DNA from: Oscheius tipulae
Lineage: Eukaryota; Nematoda; Chromadorea; Rhabditida; Rhabditidae
Assembly: GCA_037178975.1 (NCBI GenBank)
Contig: JASJZH010000006.1
Location: 682,001-746,000 of the forward strand
Length of the DNA stretch: 64,000 nt
Direction of reading: 5' to 3'
Shown: positions 9,742 through 19,927 of the stretch, one piece after another
Position numbering within the stretch: position 1 is the first letter of the stretch
How the letters are laid out: every line of letters begins with the position of its first letter
Notes under the pieces: generated by a model
Databases searched by the model: none
Told to the model about the DNA's origin: nothing
The model's input: only the letters and a program-made list of their open reading frames with translations
Position numbers and translations under genes: made by a program

Positions 9742-11521
9742 ATGGTAAGTTGTTGGAACTGCAGAATATTCAATCTTGTCAATTTTAGCCATCCACTGCG
9801 AAACGTACGAAAAAGGAGCAAGATGCTTCCTCTTCCCAATGTCAGCCAAAGTTTACCCGACATGAGTCTTCGAAACTGGATAAAAGTGATTCAAAGGTAG
9901 AAAACTGCTAATTTCAAACCACATCGAGCAAGTTACAGGTTGCTCGGATAATGAAGAGAAATGGCGTACAGTATTTGGTATATTGGCAAGGTCGGAACTT
10001 TACACAATGCTCTTGGCTGTCCAAATCTGAAGTAAAACAACATCGAAGCGCAGTATGCTCATCAGGCCCGTTATCTCATGCATCTTTTTAGTTTAACGAA
10101 TATCGTGACTACGAACTGGGGTGTAGGGCTATTCTGGAAAGCTTCCAGTCAAACCCATGGTATACTAGCCAAAGACGAAACTTCACGTTCCAACTTTGCA
10201 CAGTACCCATTCTTAACAAACTGTCTGATGATAAACTTCGCAAAAGACTGAATGCTCCAGCTCAATATCAAAGTTTTCATACAGAGTATGGATACTGGAA
10301 GTTCAAGAAGGTCGAGTTGCAGTGGCTTGCTGTAAGTTTCCGCAGTTTTGTTCTACAAAAAATTATATTTGAGACTCTGAGTTTAGCAAAGGCCTCCTTA
10401 CCTCCGCTATATCTGGAATGTCTGAGCGAACACAGCAAAATCAAACCACCAAAGTTTCAAGTAAGTTTTTAAGGAGATTCTTGCTAACAGAGCAGTAGAA
10501 GAATAGCCAGAAAGCCAAAAAGGTAGCATAATTTTGGGAGAACTTTCCCCGCAAAGAGCTTTTCGCAGAAGCCACAGCTTTTTCCCGTAACTTGAACTTT
10601 CCCATAATGTTATCGACTTATTAAACTGGTTGTCAGATGGTCATCGAGTACGACTATTCCGATGTTGTTAAATCATTCTTCTCTCAAAATGAGAAATCTC
10701 CTCACTTGTGCCTATTCAAGAAGAATATTGCTGACCGATGTGATTCTTGCCGTTGCCATGTGGAACTCAATTTGAATGGCTCGACAGAGGTCTCCTTGCC
10801 GGAAGCAATGACATCGGATCCTTACTTTGTTATAGTTTGTGCTGAAGATAGATGCGAGTGTCCCGGTGGCTGGGCTGAGTGTAAAAGTTGGATTCCTGAT
10901 GTAAGCAGGCTTTTAAAATTTTTTTTACTACTTTTTGCAATTTTCAATTTATTACTACTTTTTGCAGTACCCGAGAACAAAACCTGTGGCAGTTGTCTAC
11001 GATCCGAGGTATAGAGGATGGGGAGCTCGGGCGATGACAGCCATCAAAAGAGGTCACATCATGGCCGAGTATCACGGAAAAGTTTTGATGAAGGATGAAG
11101 CAGAAGGTCTTTATGGGTGTTACATGTTTGAGCACAAGAGCGTCATCGTCGATTCTAAGAGCCTAGGGTACTTTTATTTGTACATTCAAAAACTTAAAAC
11201 AAACTTCAGAAATGAGAGTCGTTTTTTCGGACATAGTTGTGACCCAAACATGGTCACTATCAATCTTTATGGTAAAAATGTTTGTACGAATCGTGCTTAC
11301 CGCATCCTGTTTGTCGGCCAGTTTACTATACCCTATCAAGTTTATTTGATCATTTACAGCTAAAAAAGACATCGAGGCAGGAGATGATCTTACCTTTGAC
11401 TATCACCCTCGTGGAGTGAAACCATCTAGCGGATACTCAACGTGCAAGTAGGCTACAATATTGCTGTGAAGAAATTCCACTTTTTAGATGCGGAGCCGAC
11501 GAATGCCGAAAATGGGTCTGA
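9742..11521 (+). CDS. Chromodomain-SET histone lysine methyltransferase, SUV39-like
   Basis: Ten exons: 9742-9744, 9789-9896, 9939-10052, 10092-10331, about 10392-10460, 10637-10900, 10968-11167, 11210-11312, 11360-11447, 11488-11521. A basic N-terminus precedes a chromodomain (VARIMKRNGVQYLVYWQG...CSWL). Then come a Cys-rich pre-SET region, a SET domain (GWGARAMTAIKRGHIMAEYHG, later DDLTFDY) and a post-SET CKCGADECRKW. This order is that of SUV39 H3K9 methyltransferases, which bind methylated H3K9 and spread the mark in heterochromatin. Odd points: the cofactor-binding NHSC motif reads GHSCDPN, losing the Asn, and the junction of exons 8 and 9 is out of frame unless the A run at 11362-11367 lacks one base. 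Exon 1 would contain only the ATG, so the true start may lie upstream. Confidence 0.8.
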
Positions 11522-11767
11522 TGCGGTCTTTCTTTGTTAAATTCCCCGCAGTGATCTCTATTTGTTTTCACCTTGCAATTAAATATTCTTCATTTTTCCT
11601 AGCCTATGTTTAGCTCTCAAGTAGATACAATCTGAAAACTAAAGTAGTTCTTAGAACACGAGCAAATGCCTATGCCAAAATATAACCGTACCAGCCGCTT
11701 ACGTTCCTGGTGGAACGACCCAGTACTCTTTAGAACTGTTTGACTCTTCAAACTCGTCTTGTCACAT

Positions 11768-11824
11768 CTAATCTGGGATAACATGTGACAGGTAAGTTTT
11801 CTGTCAAGTGTTATCCCAGATTAG
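11768..11824. repeat. Perfect 16-bp inverted repeat
   Basis: The arms CTAATCTGGGATAACA at 11768-11783 and its exact reverse complement at 11809-11824 are separated by 25 bp. The outer flank of the right arm, read in reverse complement, continues into a longer sequence that recurs at 32163-32197. This could be the tip of a MITE or a transcription terminator-like hairpin. It lies between the SET gene and the 3' end of the PEBP gene. Confidence 0.75.
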
Positions 11825-11960
11825 AGTTGATTTGTGTCGCAGACGGACGCCACTTGCAAATTATAAAGATAGGATATGTTAATATATATTTACTGTATGA
11901 ATCTTTTCAAATATGTACAAATAATAAATAATAATAGAAATTTACTCTATATGCTGTTGT

Positions 11961-12831
11961 TTAGAAACGTTCGTCTTTCTTCGTCGTGTACTGAAAAACG
12001 CGGCATTTTAATGATAGATAAGGCAAACTTACGGCATAGAAAGTACCAGTTAAAGGTGGCGACTGGACAGGGTTCTGTTTTTCGAATTCAGCGAAACTGA
12101 AATCGTCCTGCGCAACTTTCGGTGTTTTCCATTTTCCAGTCTGTTCATAGACGACAAGAACCATGACGTGGACACCCTCGGCGTCGGAAGGAGGTCCGGT
12201 GTACATCAGATTTGTCCTGAACCGTTTCTTAATACTAAGCTTGGAGCTCTTTTACTTGGTATTCTTGACGACTTCAAGCTTGTCGTCTCTCGGCGACATG
12301 CCACCCACCAACCAAACCAACTGACTTGTGGTCGAATCTTGAAAGTGATTTGGTATGTTTTTAGCAAAGTTTGGTAATCTTTATCACCAGAAATACTCAC
12401 CAACTAGAACGATGACATACTGTTTATCATCTTCAAGGACAGCGGCAGACAAAATTGGTGCCTTCTCTAAAAGAGCCAAATTTTTCGAGTCTAGAAGCTG
12501 TCCCAGGATGAGAGTGGTATTTTCGAAGATTACATCCAGCTGACTGTTTGGAGATTGCGGTAAGACTTGAGGAACCAGGCGGTTCTCACGGAAAGCTGAA
12601 CTCTTTTGTAATACTCATTATTTTCAGCAACTCACTGGTATCGGGCTCTGGGTGGGTTGTGTTCGAGTTGGGACGACAGCAGAGTCTCAGTTCGTGATTG
12701 GTTCTTGAAGGAAGACACTTGTAGCTTTTGGGACAGGCTGTATCGTGATTTGCTCCTGATCCACAGACCAGCTGCAGAGAATCGTGCTGGGCTGGGCACA
12801 CTAAACATTTACTTTGCAAGCAGGTGATATT
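11961..12831 (-). CDS. Secreted Cys-rich (lustrin-type) plus PEBP-domain protein, 5' end unresolved
   Basis: Five exons (12636-12831, 12401-12595, 12256-12337, 12033-12216, 11961-11990) join in phase. The first holds a disulphide-rich module (CPAQHDSL...VCGS...ACPKSYKC...CC) of the lustrin/EB style common in nematode secreted proteins. The next exons form a phosphatidylethanolamine-binding-protein fold: VLPQSP, YVIVLVD, LMYTGPPSDAEGVHVMVLVV (equivalent of the GP...HRY.fllY strand) and a PPLTGTFYA ending. The canonical ligand-pocket DPDAPSR motif is absent, its place taken by VDSTTSQL. Cys-rich plus PEBP is the layout of secreted antigens such as Toxocara TES-26, though the Cys modules differ. 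The signal peptide must be in an exon upstream that I could not fix; a candidate MFTMLCIVV lies near 13000. The role is unknown; PEBPs bind phospholipids or regulate kinases and proteases. Confidence 0.75.
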
Positions 12832-13230
12832 CTAGCATTTTTGACACAAGGAATTCATTTCTATCACATTTCTTACCCTAGAGTTGATAAAGCACAAAAA
12901 ACTGACGAAGTTCCGAGTCGCGTGTACTTTTCGTTTTGAATTTCAACGTCGTTGTGGTACTTTGTCTACGATACGACTATGCAAAGCATCGTGAACATGG
13001 CAGTGGTCTACCCGTAAAATTCGTCTGAAGTTGCGAACTTTCAGTTTACAGCGTAATCCTCCAGTATCGACCAGCTACTCACATCAACCACCACTAAATC
13101 ACGCAGTCTCTCTGTAACTAACTAAACTGTCTCGAGTTAGTCATTTTAGTCAGTAGCTTAGTCCATTCTAACATCTTCTTATTAACTGCTCTAGCTTGGA
13201 AATTGAAAACACATTTGGCTTCAAGCCATT
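12832..13230. other. Spacer holding the unresolved 5' exon(s) of the PEBP gene
   Basis: A minus-strand Met start with a hydrophobic stretch near 13000 and a possible coding segment around 12890-12940 (SFLCFINSR) could belong to the PEBP gene. Splice phases did not close, so no exon is claimed. Confidence 0.35.
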
Positions 13231-13613
13231 TTATTTTGCAGATTTTGTCCTAATGGCTGCTAAAAATCCAGTGGAGACAAACGGAGTGAGTACTCAGAGG
13301 TGAAAATAACTCACGAGGAGGAGGTTGATCTGAGCTGTCTTGGCAACAGATGTATTTGTAGTAACGGAGACTGAACTGGCAGACCGAGTTCCGTCCACGA
13401 GAACAGGCTGACGGAGCTTCGGGATGACATTCGAGGGGACGAGAGGGCTGGAGAATCGTCGCGACGCCCATTAGAGGACTTTGCCATGGTCGAACACAAT
13501 ATGAAAGAACAAATTGCAGAAAATATGGGGAAAATGGTACCCTTCATTTGCTGCTTCGATTGGACCATGCCGAGAAGGAAAGAAAGGCAGAAAAAAACAT
13601 TTCTGGTGGTCAT
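13231..13613 (-). CDS. Small secreted Cys-rich protein (lustrin-like)
   Basis: The ATG at 13613 begins a textbook signal peptide (MTTRNVFFCLSFLLGMVQS). A separate open frame at about 13315-13455 encodes ECHPEAPSACSRGR...SVCQFSLRYYKYICCQD, a six-Cys-type module ending in CC like the one in the PEBP gene next door. The last exon, 13231-13259, follows a good donor at 13314 and ends in TAA overlapping an AATAAA signal. The junction between the signal exon and the Cys exon does not close in phase. Tandem position and shared module type suggest common ancestry with the PEBP gene's N-terminus. Confidence 0.55.
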
Positions 13614-14142
13614 TGTGGCGGCGACTTGATGGTCAACAGAGTCCCCATATATAGGCCTCTTCCTGGACTATTTGACGCCGCACCCAATGTGCCCAAACAC
13701 GAAGAGGGATTATGTTTTGTTTGTCAAGAAAACGGAAAAGTTTCAAGAGCTGCTTCTGTCTTCCTAGAAGGTCTATATCATAACTATCAACGTGGAATGT
13801 GGCTCGATCGGTCTACATGCTCTTATATTTGTCTATATTACTGCATTCCGATGTGCTTGTGTCTGGTTTAGCTGTTCCGTCTGTCATTCAAATCATATTC
13901 ATCGTCCATACAGAAGTTGAATAGTACTTCTGAAAGATTAATGAAGAATTCGAAGGTCTATTCTGGCGCCATCCACGGCCTCGATTTTTGCAATGCTACA
14001 GTTATAATATTTGCAAAAAGTAGTACAGCTCAAACTTCTTCTTCCCTGAATGTTATGGCTCTTTCTGCATCATTTGCCGGTAGCGAACAATGACTAAATT
14101 TTTTGTATGAAAACGGTGCGCACGAGATCATAAGCAAGCAAA
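13614..14142. other. Intergenic, nothing resolved
   Basis: A 107-codon plus ORF at 13548-13871 overlaps the antisense of the signal-peptide exon and has no supporting splice sites. I see no other feature. Confidence 0.4.
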
Positions 14143-15081
14143 ATGAGACTTCTTCTTTCGTCTTGCCTCATAGTCGTCATCTCCGCTGGGACGCTACTGT
14201 CCGCTTCCTTCTCAACTCTTCTAGAAAATGGCCGTGCTTTCAAAAATGATGTAAAGCGGTCGATATTTGTAAAGACGAACTGTTGCAGGATGTAAACAAC
14301 ATTAAGTCGGGCAAATCTTCCAATGAGACAGAAAACGACTAGGAAACTAATCTCCAGAAACCAGGTTTACGTTTTAAACTTAGCTGAAAATACGTGAATA
14401 TTCAGACAATAGACCAGTCCTTCTCGTACAGTACCTATTGGAGTCTGAAGATAAAAGCGGTTCGGTAGGTATGTTATAGCTAGAATTTCCAAGTTGACGG
14501 GGCCAACCGGCGGGGAACATAGTAAAAAAAAAACGCCTGCAGTATTCAATTTTTAGTATTTAGAGATTGGTTGCTTTGCTTGTATTACATATAACAGTTT
14601 TCAGAAAGACAACTTGCTGTCGCTGTTCGAAAAAGCCGATTTTCTTCTAGATATTGTCAAAGAGTGTAGTGGACGAAAAAGCTGGAAAATCCTTTCAGCA
14701 TTGCCAATAAGGAGGAAATGATTCGACGACTTATCGAATCCATTAGCATCTGACAAAGTGATATCTGAAAAGGTATTGTCCGAACACGGCTTCACGATCC
14801 TCTAATTGGTTGATTGTTCGTCTTTTACACTCAGTCGACAACGATTTGATGGTACGAAAAAATCATGTTTAACTAGGAATACAACTTAGAAAGCCTACAA
14901 GGCAAAAGCACCCACTGAAACCAAAAGTTTGTTCAGACGCTTACTGGAAGCCTACAAGAACGAAGAAGAAATCATGGCTCTTTTCGGAACCCGTGACCAG
15001 GACTATTCTAATCGTGCTTATGGAAGAGAACTTAACGTAGAGGAAACGAATGCGTTTATGATTACTCGATCTGAATATTAA
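14143..15081 (+). CDS. Small secreted helix-rich protein, unrecognised; exon structure partly unresolved
   Basis: The first exon, 14143-14250, starts with a signal peptide (MRLLLSSCLIVVISAGTLLS). A good intron leads to 14289, encoding DVNNIKSGKSSNETEND. Further downstream are KDNLLSLFEKADFLLDIVK (from a TTTTCAG acceptor near 14605), IANKEEMIRRLIESI, and a final exon, 14890-15081, encoding KAYKAKAPTETKSLF...TRSEY then TAA. The second exon also has an in-frame TAG at 14340, so either there are two genes or a downstream splice skips it. Middle exons clash in phase, so decay is possible. The style (signal peptide, amphipathic helices, small exons) matches the genes at 15952-19295. Confidence 0.45.
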
Positions 15082-15396
15082 TTCTGGCTACTGAGAAAAT
15101 TGAAAAAATGAAAAATCAATTCATTCCGTTTTCAATATCTAAGGAAACACTAGCAAATCATCTTTTGGGAATGGAGTCCTCTAGATGTTTGTGCAACTAG
15201 CACCGTTTAAGAATGTTCACAGCTTCAAAAAAAAGCGTGCTTTCCAATTGAAGAACAGCCTATGTTAGGTGAAAGTAACAGCTGACTGCTATGCAACATT
15301 TGCGGTCTCAACCTCTGAGATACCGCTAATTTAATCTCCGTCGCTGGACGACAGTATTAATTGCACAAACAACTAGAGGAATGAATTAAAAATAAA
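15082..15396. other. Spacer between the secreted-protein gene and the inverted duplication
   Basis: AT-rich with no open frame of interest. Nothing seen. Confidence 0.4.
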
Positions 15397-16288
15397 TTGT
15401 AGAGGTAACAAAACTCACATTCTCATCACACCATTTTTAGATTGTAATTACAAGCGAGTGGCCAGAACATCATGAATGTCGAACAATTCAATATTTCTAA
15501 TGTCGAAAGACTCGTGGACAGGAACCTTTTTAAGAGCTCTTCCCTACTATCTTATCGGGTGATCGCATTATTCTCCACGTGAGAGCCGTTGCGTCGGTTT
15601 AGTTACCCAAGTTAAAGGTATTAAATACACCCGACTCTGCAAATGCAGTGATACAATAAATTTTGGAGCAGCCATCCTCTTACGGGAAGGCAGCATGGTT
15701 AGCATTGTCAAAGATGCAAAAAAGAGTCAATCACCGATACTTCAAAAGTAGTTTTGTCAGCTGATGTCAAAAAATAGACTGTAAATGCAGAAATGCTTGA
15801 TACGTTATTTAGATTTACAACTGGCAATGTTCGGGTTACAACAGTAAAGCCCAAGAGATACGAGAAGATATAGTAATGAAAAGTTATGATAAAAAGCTTG
15901 TTGACAGTTATATGACCAGCGTTGGGCAGCATCACAGCAACATCATAATTCTTAGTCTTCGTCTAATACGTCTTTCTCTCTAATCCTGAGGAACAGCTTG
16001 GATTCTTCGGTTACCCCTACTTCATAAACCATGTCGTTCAGGCAGAAAAGTCTAAAACACGCATATAACCGGGATAGTTAAACTTTTCACCTGAACAGTT
16101 TTCGCGGTCTTTGGAAGGTGCAGAGCTCTTAAAAAGGCTTCTGTCCCCGAGTCTTTTGACTTTTCATTAGAAATTTTGAATTGTTCGACATTCAGTAAAA
16201 TCCAATGATGCTCTGGCCACTCGCTTGTAATTACAATCTAAAAATGGTGTGATGAGAATCTGAGTTTTGTTACCTCTACAATTTTCTT
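15397..16288. repeat. Inverted duplication of a gene segment (arms 15397-15541 and 16120-16288)
   Basis: The left arm, read on the plus strand, and the right arm, read on the minus strand, both begin AATTGTAGAGGTAACAAAAC, continue through an intron ending TTTTTAG, and share the exon start ATTGTAATTACAAGCGAG and the segment CCTTTTTAAGAGCTCT. The right arm is part of a working exon of the gene at 15952-17363. The left arm has lost the reading frame through small deletions and is a relic copied in inverted orientation. The spacer holds the SL RNA gene and the 3' end of the functional gene. Confidence 0.85.
15596..15697 (+). ncRNA. Spliced-leader RNA gene (SL1-like)
   Basis: The RNA would start with GGTTTAGTTACCCAAG followed by TTAAAG, a 22-nt leader that differs from nematode SL1 at three positions. 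It is followed immediately by a GT donor (GTATTAAAT), as in all SL RNAs. Then come a short stem-loop (CTGCAAATGCAG, around 15637-15648) and an Sm-binding site in the context AAATTTTGGA at 15658-15667, identical to the C. elegans SL1 RNA Sm core. A final stem-loop with Pu/Py arms lies around 15668-15694. Leader length, donor, Sm site and 3' stem occur in the right order and spacing over about 100 nt. It is a single copy here, not in a 5S rRNA repeat. It could be a variant or a retired copy; expression is unknown. Confidence 0.8.
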
Positions 16289-17363
16289 TATTTCCGTTTG
16301 AAAATGTATGTTAGCCGAATCTGGAAGAATGAAAACGGGAAATAGCAAACAAAGCCTTCTCTAGGGCGGCAAACAACATTCTTGATCCGTGGCAAACCTT
16401 CATGAAGAGACCCAAAATTTCGGGTGAGCCTGTAAACTCTCCGACTGTAAACCTTTGATAGTATTGACCATTGAACGAAAACAGTAGCCAATTCACGTAT
16501 CTGTCAGTAACGACCAAGTCCGAAGTGGCATGACAAAGCACCCAAACACTAATTTTGTTGCCGAATGAGAGAGCTTTCTTGAAAGAAGTCTTCTTCCTGC
16601 TTTCCTCATAAAAGTAGTGCCTGGACAGCTAATACTTGTATTTTGTGGCAATAGTCGCACCTACCCTATCGCTAAGTTCTAGCAGTCTCAGATCAGCTAC
16701 AACAGACCTTCAGACTTGCTTGGACTTCGGATAACGAATGACCTTGGAGTTTTTTCTGTGTTTCTCGAACTTTTTCGGTCCAATCTGTATTCAGCTTATG
16801 TAATTCGCAACAAATCGCTTACGTGTATAATGAAATGGCGGAAAACGTCAAGAATACATGTAAGGTTTAGAAGGTGACATTCATTTTCCAGAGCAGTCAA
16901 AGCAGGTAGTGGTCGTTTTCTGAAATGCGAATGTATATGTCTACTTTTTTTTTGGCAAATCTTGCGAACAAGTTATTTGCGATAAAAATTGCTCGACACA
17001 CTCGAAGAACTTCAGTAAGATCAATCCTCGGCAAGGCGTGAGCGCTAATCTGAACGGAATTGTTCCGATAGTAGATCTGGGACTTTTATTCCCAAAGTCA
17101 CGAGCAGTGTTTCCATAGCCGTTTTCCACAGCCACCACAGGACGTTTTTATTCATTGTACTCTTTGAATGACTGAAATACATTTTGTATCATACTGACAT
17201 ACTGTGAAAAAAGAGGTGAAACGGTCGGAAAAACCCATGCAGGGGAGAGATGAGAGGCGAGCAGTGTGAAAGTGCCCACAGCCAAAATGATCACACAGAC
17301 AAATGGGTCAAGCCCACATTGTTTGATGACCGAGCTTTTTCTACTTATTATGATATTGGTCAT
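15952..17363 (-). CDS. Membrane-anchored or secreted helix-rich protein, unrecognised
   Basis: The first exon at 17363 encodes a hydrophobic segment (CVIILAVGTFTLLASHLS). Well-phased internal exons are 16708-16784 (KVRETQKKLQGHSL), 16398-16500 (IRELATVFVQWSILSKVYSR), 16274-16320 and 16091-16237 (IVITSEWPEHHWILLNVEQF). The last exon ends DVLDED with TAA at 15952-15954. Additional coding stretches near 16940-17035 (HALPRIDLTEVLRVCRAIF) and 16820-16920 (ALENECHLLNLTCILDVF) probably belong. The product is a chain of amphipathic helices with a leader, and I know no family for it. One junction needs an extra base in the T run at 16771-16775. The last junction also fails. Exon 16091-16237 has an inverted relic copy at 15.4 kb. 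Confidence 0.5.
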
Positions 17364-17713
17364 AATTTGTATAAACAGCGTTATAGTGATTCAGTTGAGG
17401 AAGAGAAGTGTAAACACGACTGTTTTTAAGTATTGTTATCAAGTATTCTAACCAAATCACTTATTTGCAAACTTTGGCTGAAAACAGCTGAGTTTTTGGG
17501 TATTCCCTGTTACAAATTCAAATGAAACAGATTCCAAAATTAAAAAACAACTGACAACGTGGGCGGTCAAAAAACGCTAATCGTAAGAGCTAACCGTCAA
17601 AAATATTGTAGCTCTCTCAAGGGGTCATGTCTCCTCCCGTACAGTCTCATAACATGTCTTGCTTTTGTCACAAATAACTGTATCCGCATTAAAACTTTAA
17701 TATTCTGCGCCGG

Positions 17714-18063
17714 TTAAAAAGTACAGACGTAGGTTTGAAGATACCACTTTCCAATACGGGAGTAGACCTGAATCTATGATCCTTCTCAACGATGACAAAA
17801 CTTACATAGCAAACATGTTCAAAGGTCACCACAGTGATCATCCCGATCGCATTCACAATCTCCTTCTCGATTTGAGAGAGACTGTTCACAAAGAGTTGGA
17901 GATCTTCTCCTTCGAGTTCACGTCCAGCATCAAGCTGTGCCTCGGAAGCTGTCAACGATTTCTCAATCATGATCTCGGGATAGTCATCATTAAGTCGCAA
18001 GCCCATGTGCTTGTAGACAAGAATGAGAACCTCGATATGATTTTTCTCGTGCTCTGTACGTTC
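17714..18063 (-). CDS. Two terminal exons of a helix-rich protein, unrecognised
   Basis: Exon 17806-18063 opens after a TTTTCAG acceptor and encodes 86 residues (NHIEVLILVYKHMGLRL, AGRELEGEDLQLFVNSLSQI, KEIVNAIGMI). A 38-nt intron leads to 17714-17767 (VYSRIGKWYLQTYVCTF, TAA). Phase agrees. An ATG exists inside the first of these exons, but the open frame extends upstream to the acceptor, so 5' exons are likely missing from the model. Its character matches the neighbours at 15952-17363 and 18541-19295. Confidence 0.5.
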
Positions 18064-18231
18064 CTGAAAAGCTCGGGGGTAAATAACAAAATGCGTAAAA
18101 CATTTTAATACCCAGTTGTAAAAAAGCTCTCAAATTGTTTGCCATATTTTAAACTTCTCAATATGACCTACTGCAATTATTTTTGATTGGAACAGTCCTC
18201 CTAATTGCTCCGGAAAGAACAGCGAGAAAGA

Positions 18232-18468
18232 ATGTCTAGGATTTTAATTGCTCTTCAAAGGAACCCGACTGCCCGATACCGTGATGGCCAACTTCTGGGA
18301 AAACGTAACCAAACGCGGACGGCAGGCCTAAGCTGCAAGTATTTGGACCTCTACATCATCGCGGCTGTTTCCTTTGCGTCCTTAGTGATCACTTCCCTAT
18401 TTGTCTACGTTCTCCGCATGTTAGTTACTTACCTTTGCAATTAATCTATTTTCAGACGAATTATCTGA
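18232..18468 (+). CDS. Small single-pass membrane protein, tentative
   Basis: The ATG at 18232 leads through a basic N-terminal part to one strong membrane segment (IIAAVSFASLVITSLFVYVL). A donor at 18420 and an acceptor at 18455 add three residues before TGA. It lies between two minus-strand helix-rich genes. No family recognised. It might be a stranded C-terminal exon of a larger gene. Confidence 0.35.
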
Positions 18469-18540
18469 AGTTACAAGAAATGACGACACGAAAAACTATC
18501 GACGAAGGTGGTATGCAATAAAGTTGCAATATTGATGTTT

Positions 18541-19295
18541 TTATATACCCAAAATCGGAAGAAGCTCTTCCTTTTGTGATAATCAGTGTTTTGCTAGTCT
18601 CAGGGACCAGGCTCGTGAATTCGCAACTACTCACCCTGTCATCCAAGAGCAGCGCCTGCTGCAGAAGTTTGTAGGTGTCCACAACTGTCAGGGCGGCATT
18701 ATATCCAAGTTTTGGACTATGATTCATAACATCGGAGACATTTCTAACAGCTATGAACAGTTCGCGCACGAGATGAATAACTTTTTTTTCAGAGACTGCA
18801 ATAAATTGTGTTGAATGAAATTTGTAGATCTTACTGTTGACCGACGAGCTGGAATCCGCATCTGGATTTTGTAGCCTAACTTTCATGGACTGCATTCGAT
18901 AGTCGATTCGTGCCAAGATGAAACGGGTAGAGCGAGAACTGTGACGAAGCTGAATAAACTCCATTAGGTAAAGCGACAACAAACTTTAAAGCTTTAACAC
19001 TTTCACAAAATAAAAATTTTGAAGTGTCAGAGAACAACTAACCCAATCGAAGTTGGGCATGCTTTGAACATGTTGATACCGTTTCAGAAGCAACTTATAA
19101 GCTTCACTGACGTTGTCCTTATTACGCAACGCTAACGCCAGATCCTTGAGAAGACTTTTAAGTTCCTCCTTGATCTCAACTGTATAGTCACGTTCTCAAT
19201 TTGCCGTTATGCAGTAAAAAGGGAGAAAACTTGCGTTTGAAGGGAACAGGTTCAGCTGCCACGAAGAGAAAAAGGGATGCCCAAAAAAGAATCAT
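18541..19295 (-). CDS. Secreted helix-rich protein, unrecognised
   Basis: Five exons: 19231-19295, 19043-19179, 18835-18949, 18635-18795, 18541-18570. Exon 1 is a signal peptide (MILFWASLFLFVAAEPVPF). The mature part is helical: EIKEELKSLLKDLALALRNK, SEAYKLLLKRYQHVQ, STRFILARIDYRMQSMKV, VIHLVRELFIAVRNVS, VVDTYKLLQQALLLDD, ending EELLPILGI. The last four exons join in phase; only the signal-exon junction is off by one. The predicted length is about 165 residues. There are no cysteine pairs or catalytic motifs. The helix-turn-helix bundle style suggests a nematode-specific secreted family, possibly of binding proteins, but this is inference. Confidence 0.55.
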
Positions 19296-19927
19296 TTCTG
19301 AAAATTCAAAGAGTGCTCAGGAAAAACTCTAACCACAAAATGACATTCAGCATGATGTTGTCCAATGAGGCAACTTTGTGGAGACATAGCATTGTCGCTT
19401 AGACCAAACATTGTTCCTTCTAGCGATCATGGAAAAAAGGCTCATCTAACCTTTTCAAGGAAGCACATTGATAGAATATATACTTTTGGCTGAGGATCAT
19501 TAAAATCGTATAAAAACCAATGTGTTTGTGTGGGATTACAAAATTTGTCAACTGCCCACTGCTCTGTATCACATCGTAACTAGCTACAAGTATTGACCAA
19601 CGACCTATCATTTCAATCTTTTGCAATGGAGTCTGTGATAGGAACAACTGCTTTTGAGACACAACTACAGAAAGATCGCTGGAAGCTAAGAGAATTGGAA
19701 TGGACGTGTGTTAGACTACGTTGACTGTGCTCTCGATCTAAAAACATTTGCAACATTTATTATAGTGAGCCCAAACTCGAGTATCTCGCATAATAAGTAT
19801 GCTGTTGACCATTTGCTCACTTTCATTTTATACCTTCTCTTCGCTGTTTACATGTAAAAGGGGTAGAAAGATGGAAGACATGCTTTCTGTCTGAAAACCA
19901 CAGCGTCAGGGTTGAAACTAACAAGGC

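Noticed and set aside
13548-13871. 107-codon plus-strand ORF
   Set aside because: Largely antisense to the signal-peptide exon of the Cys-rich gene; no acceptor or donor and poor composition.
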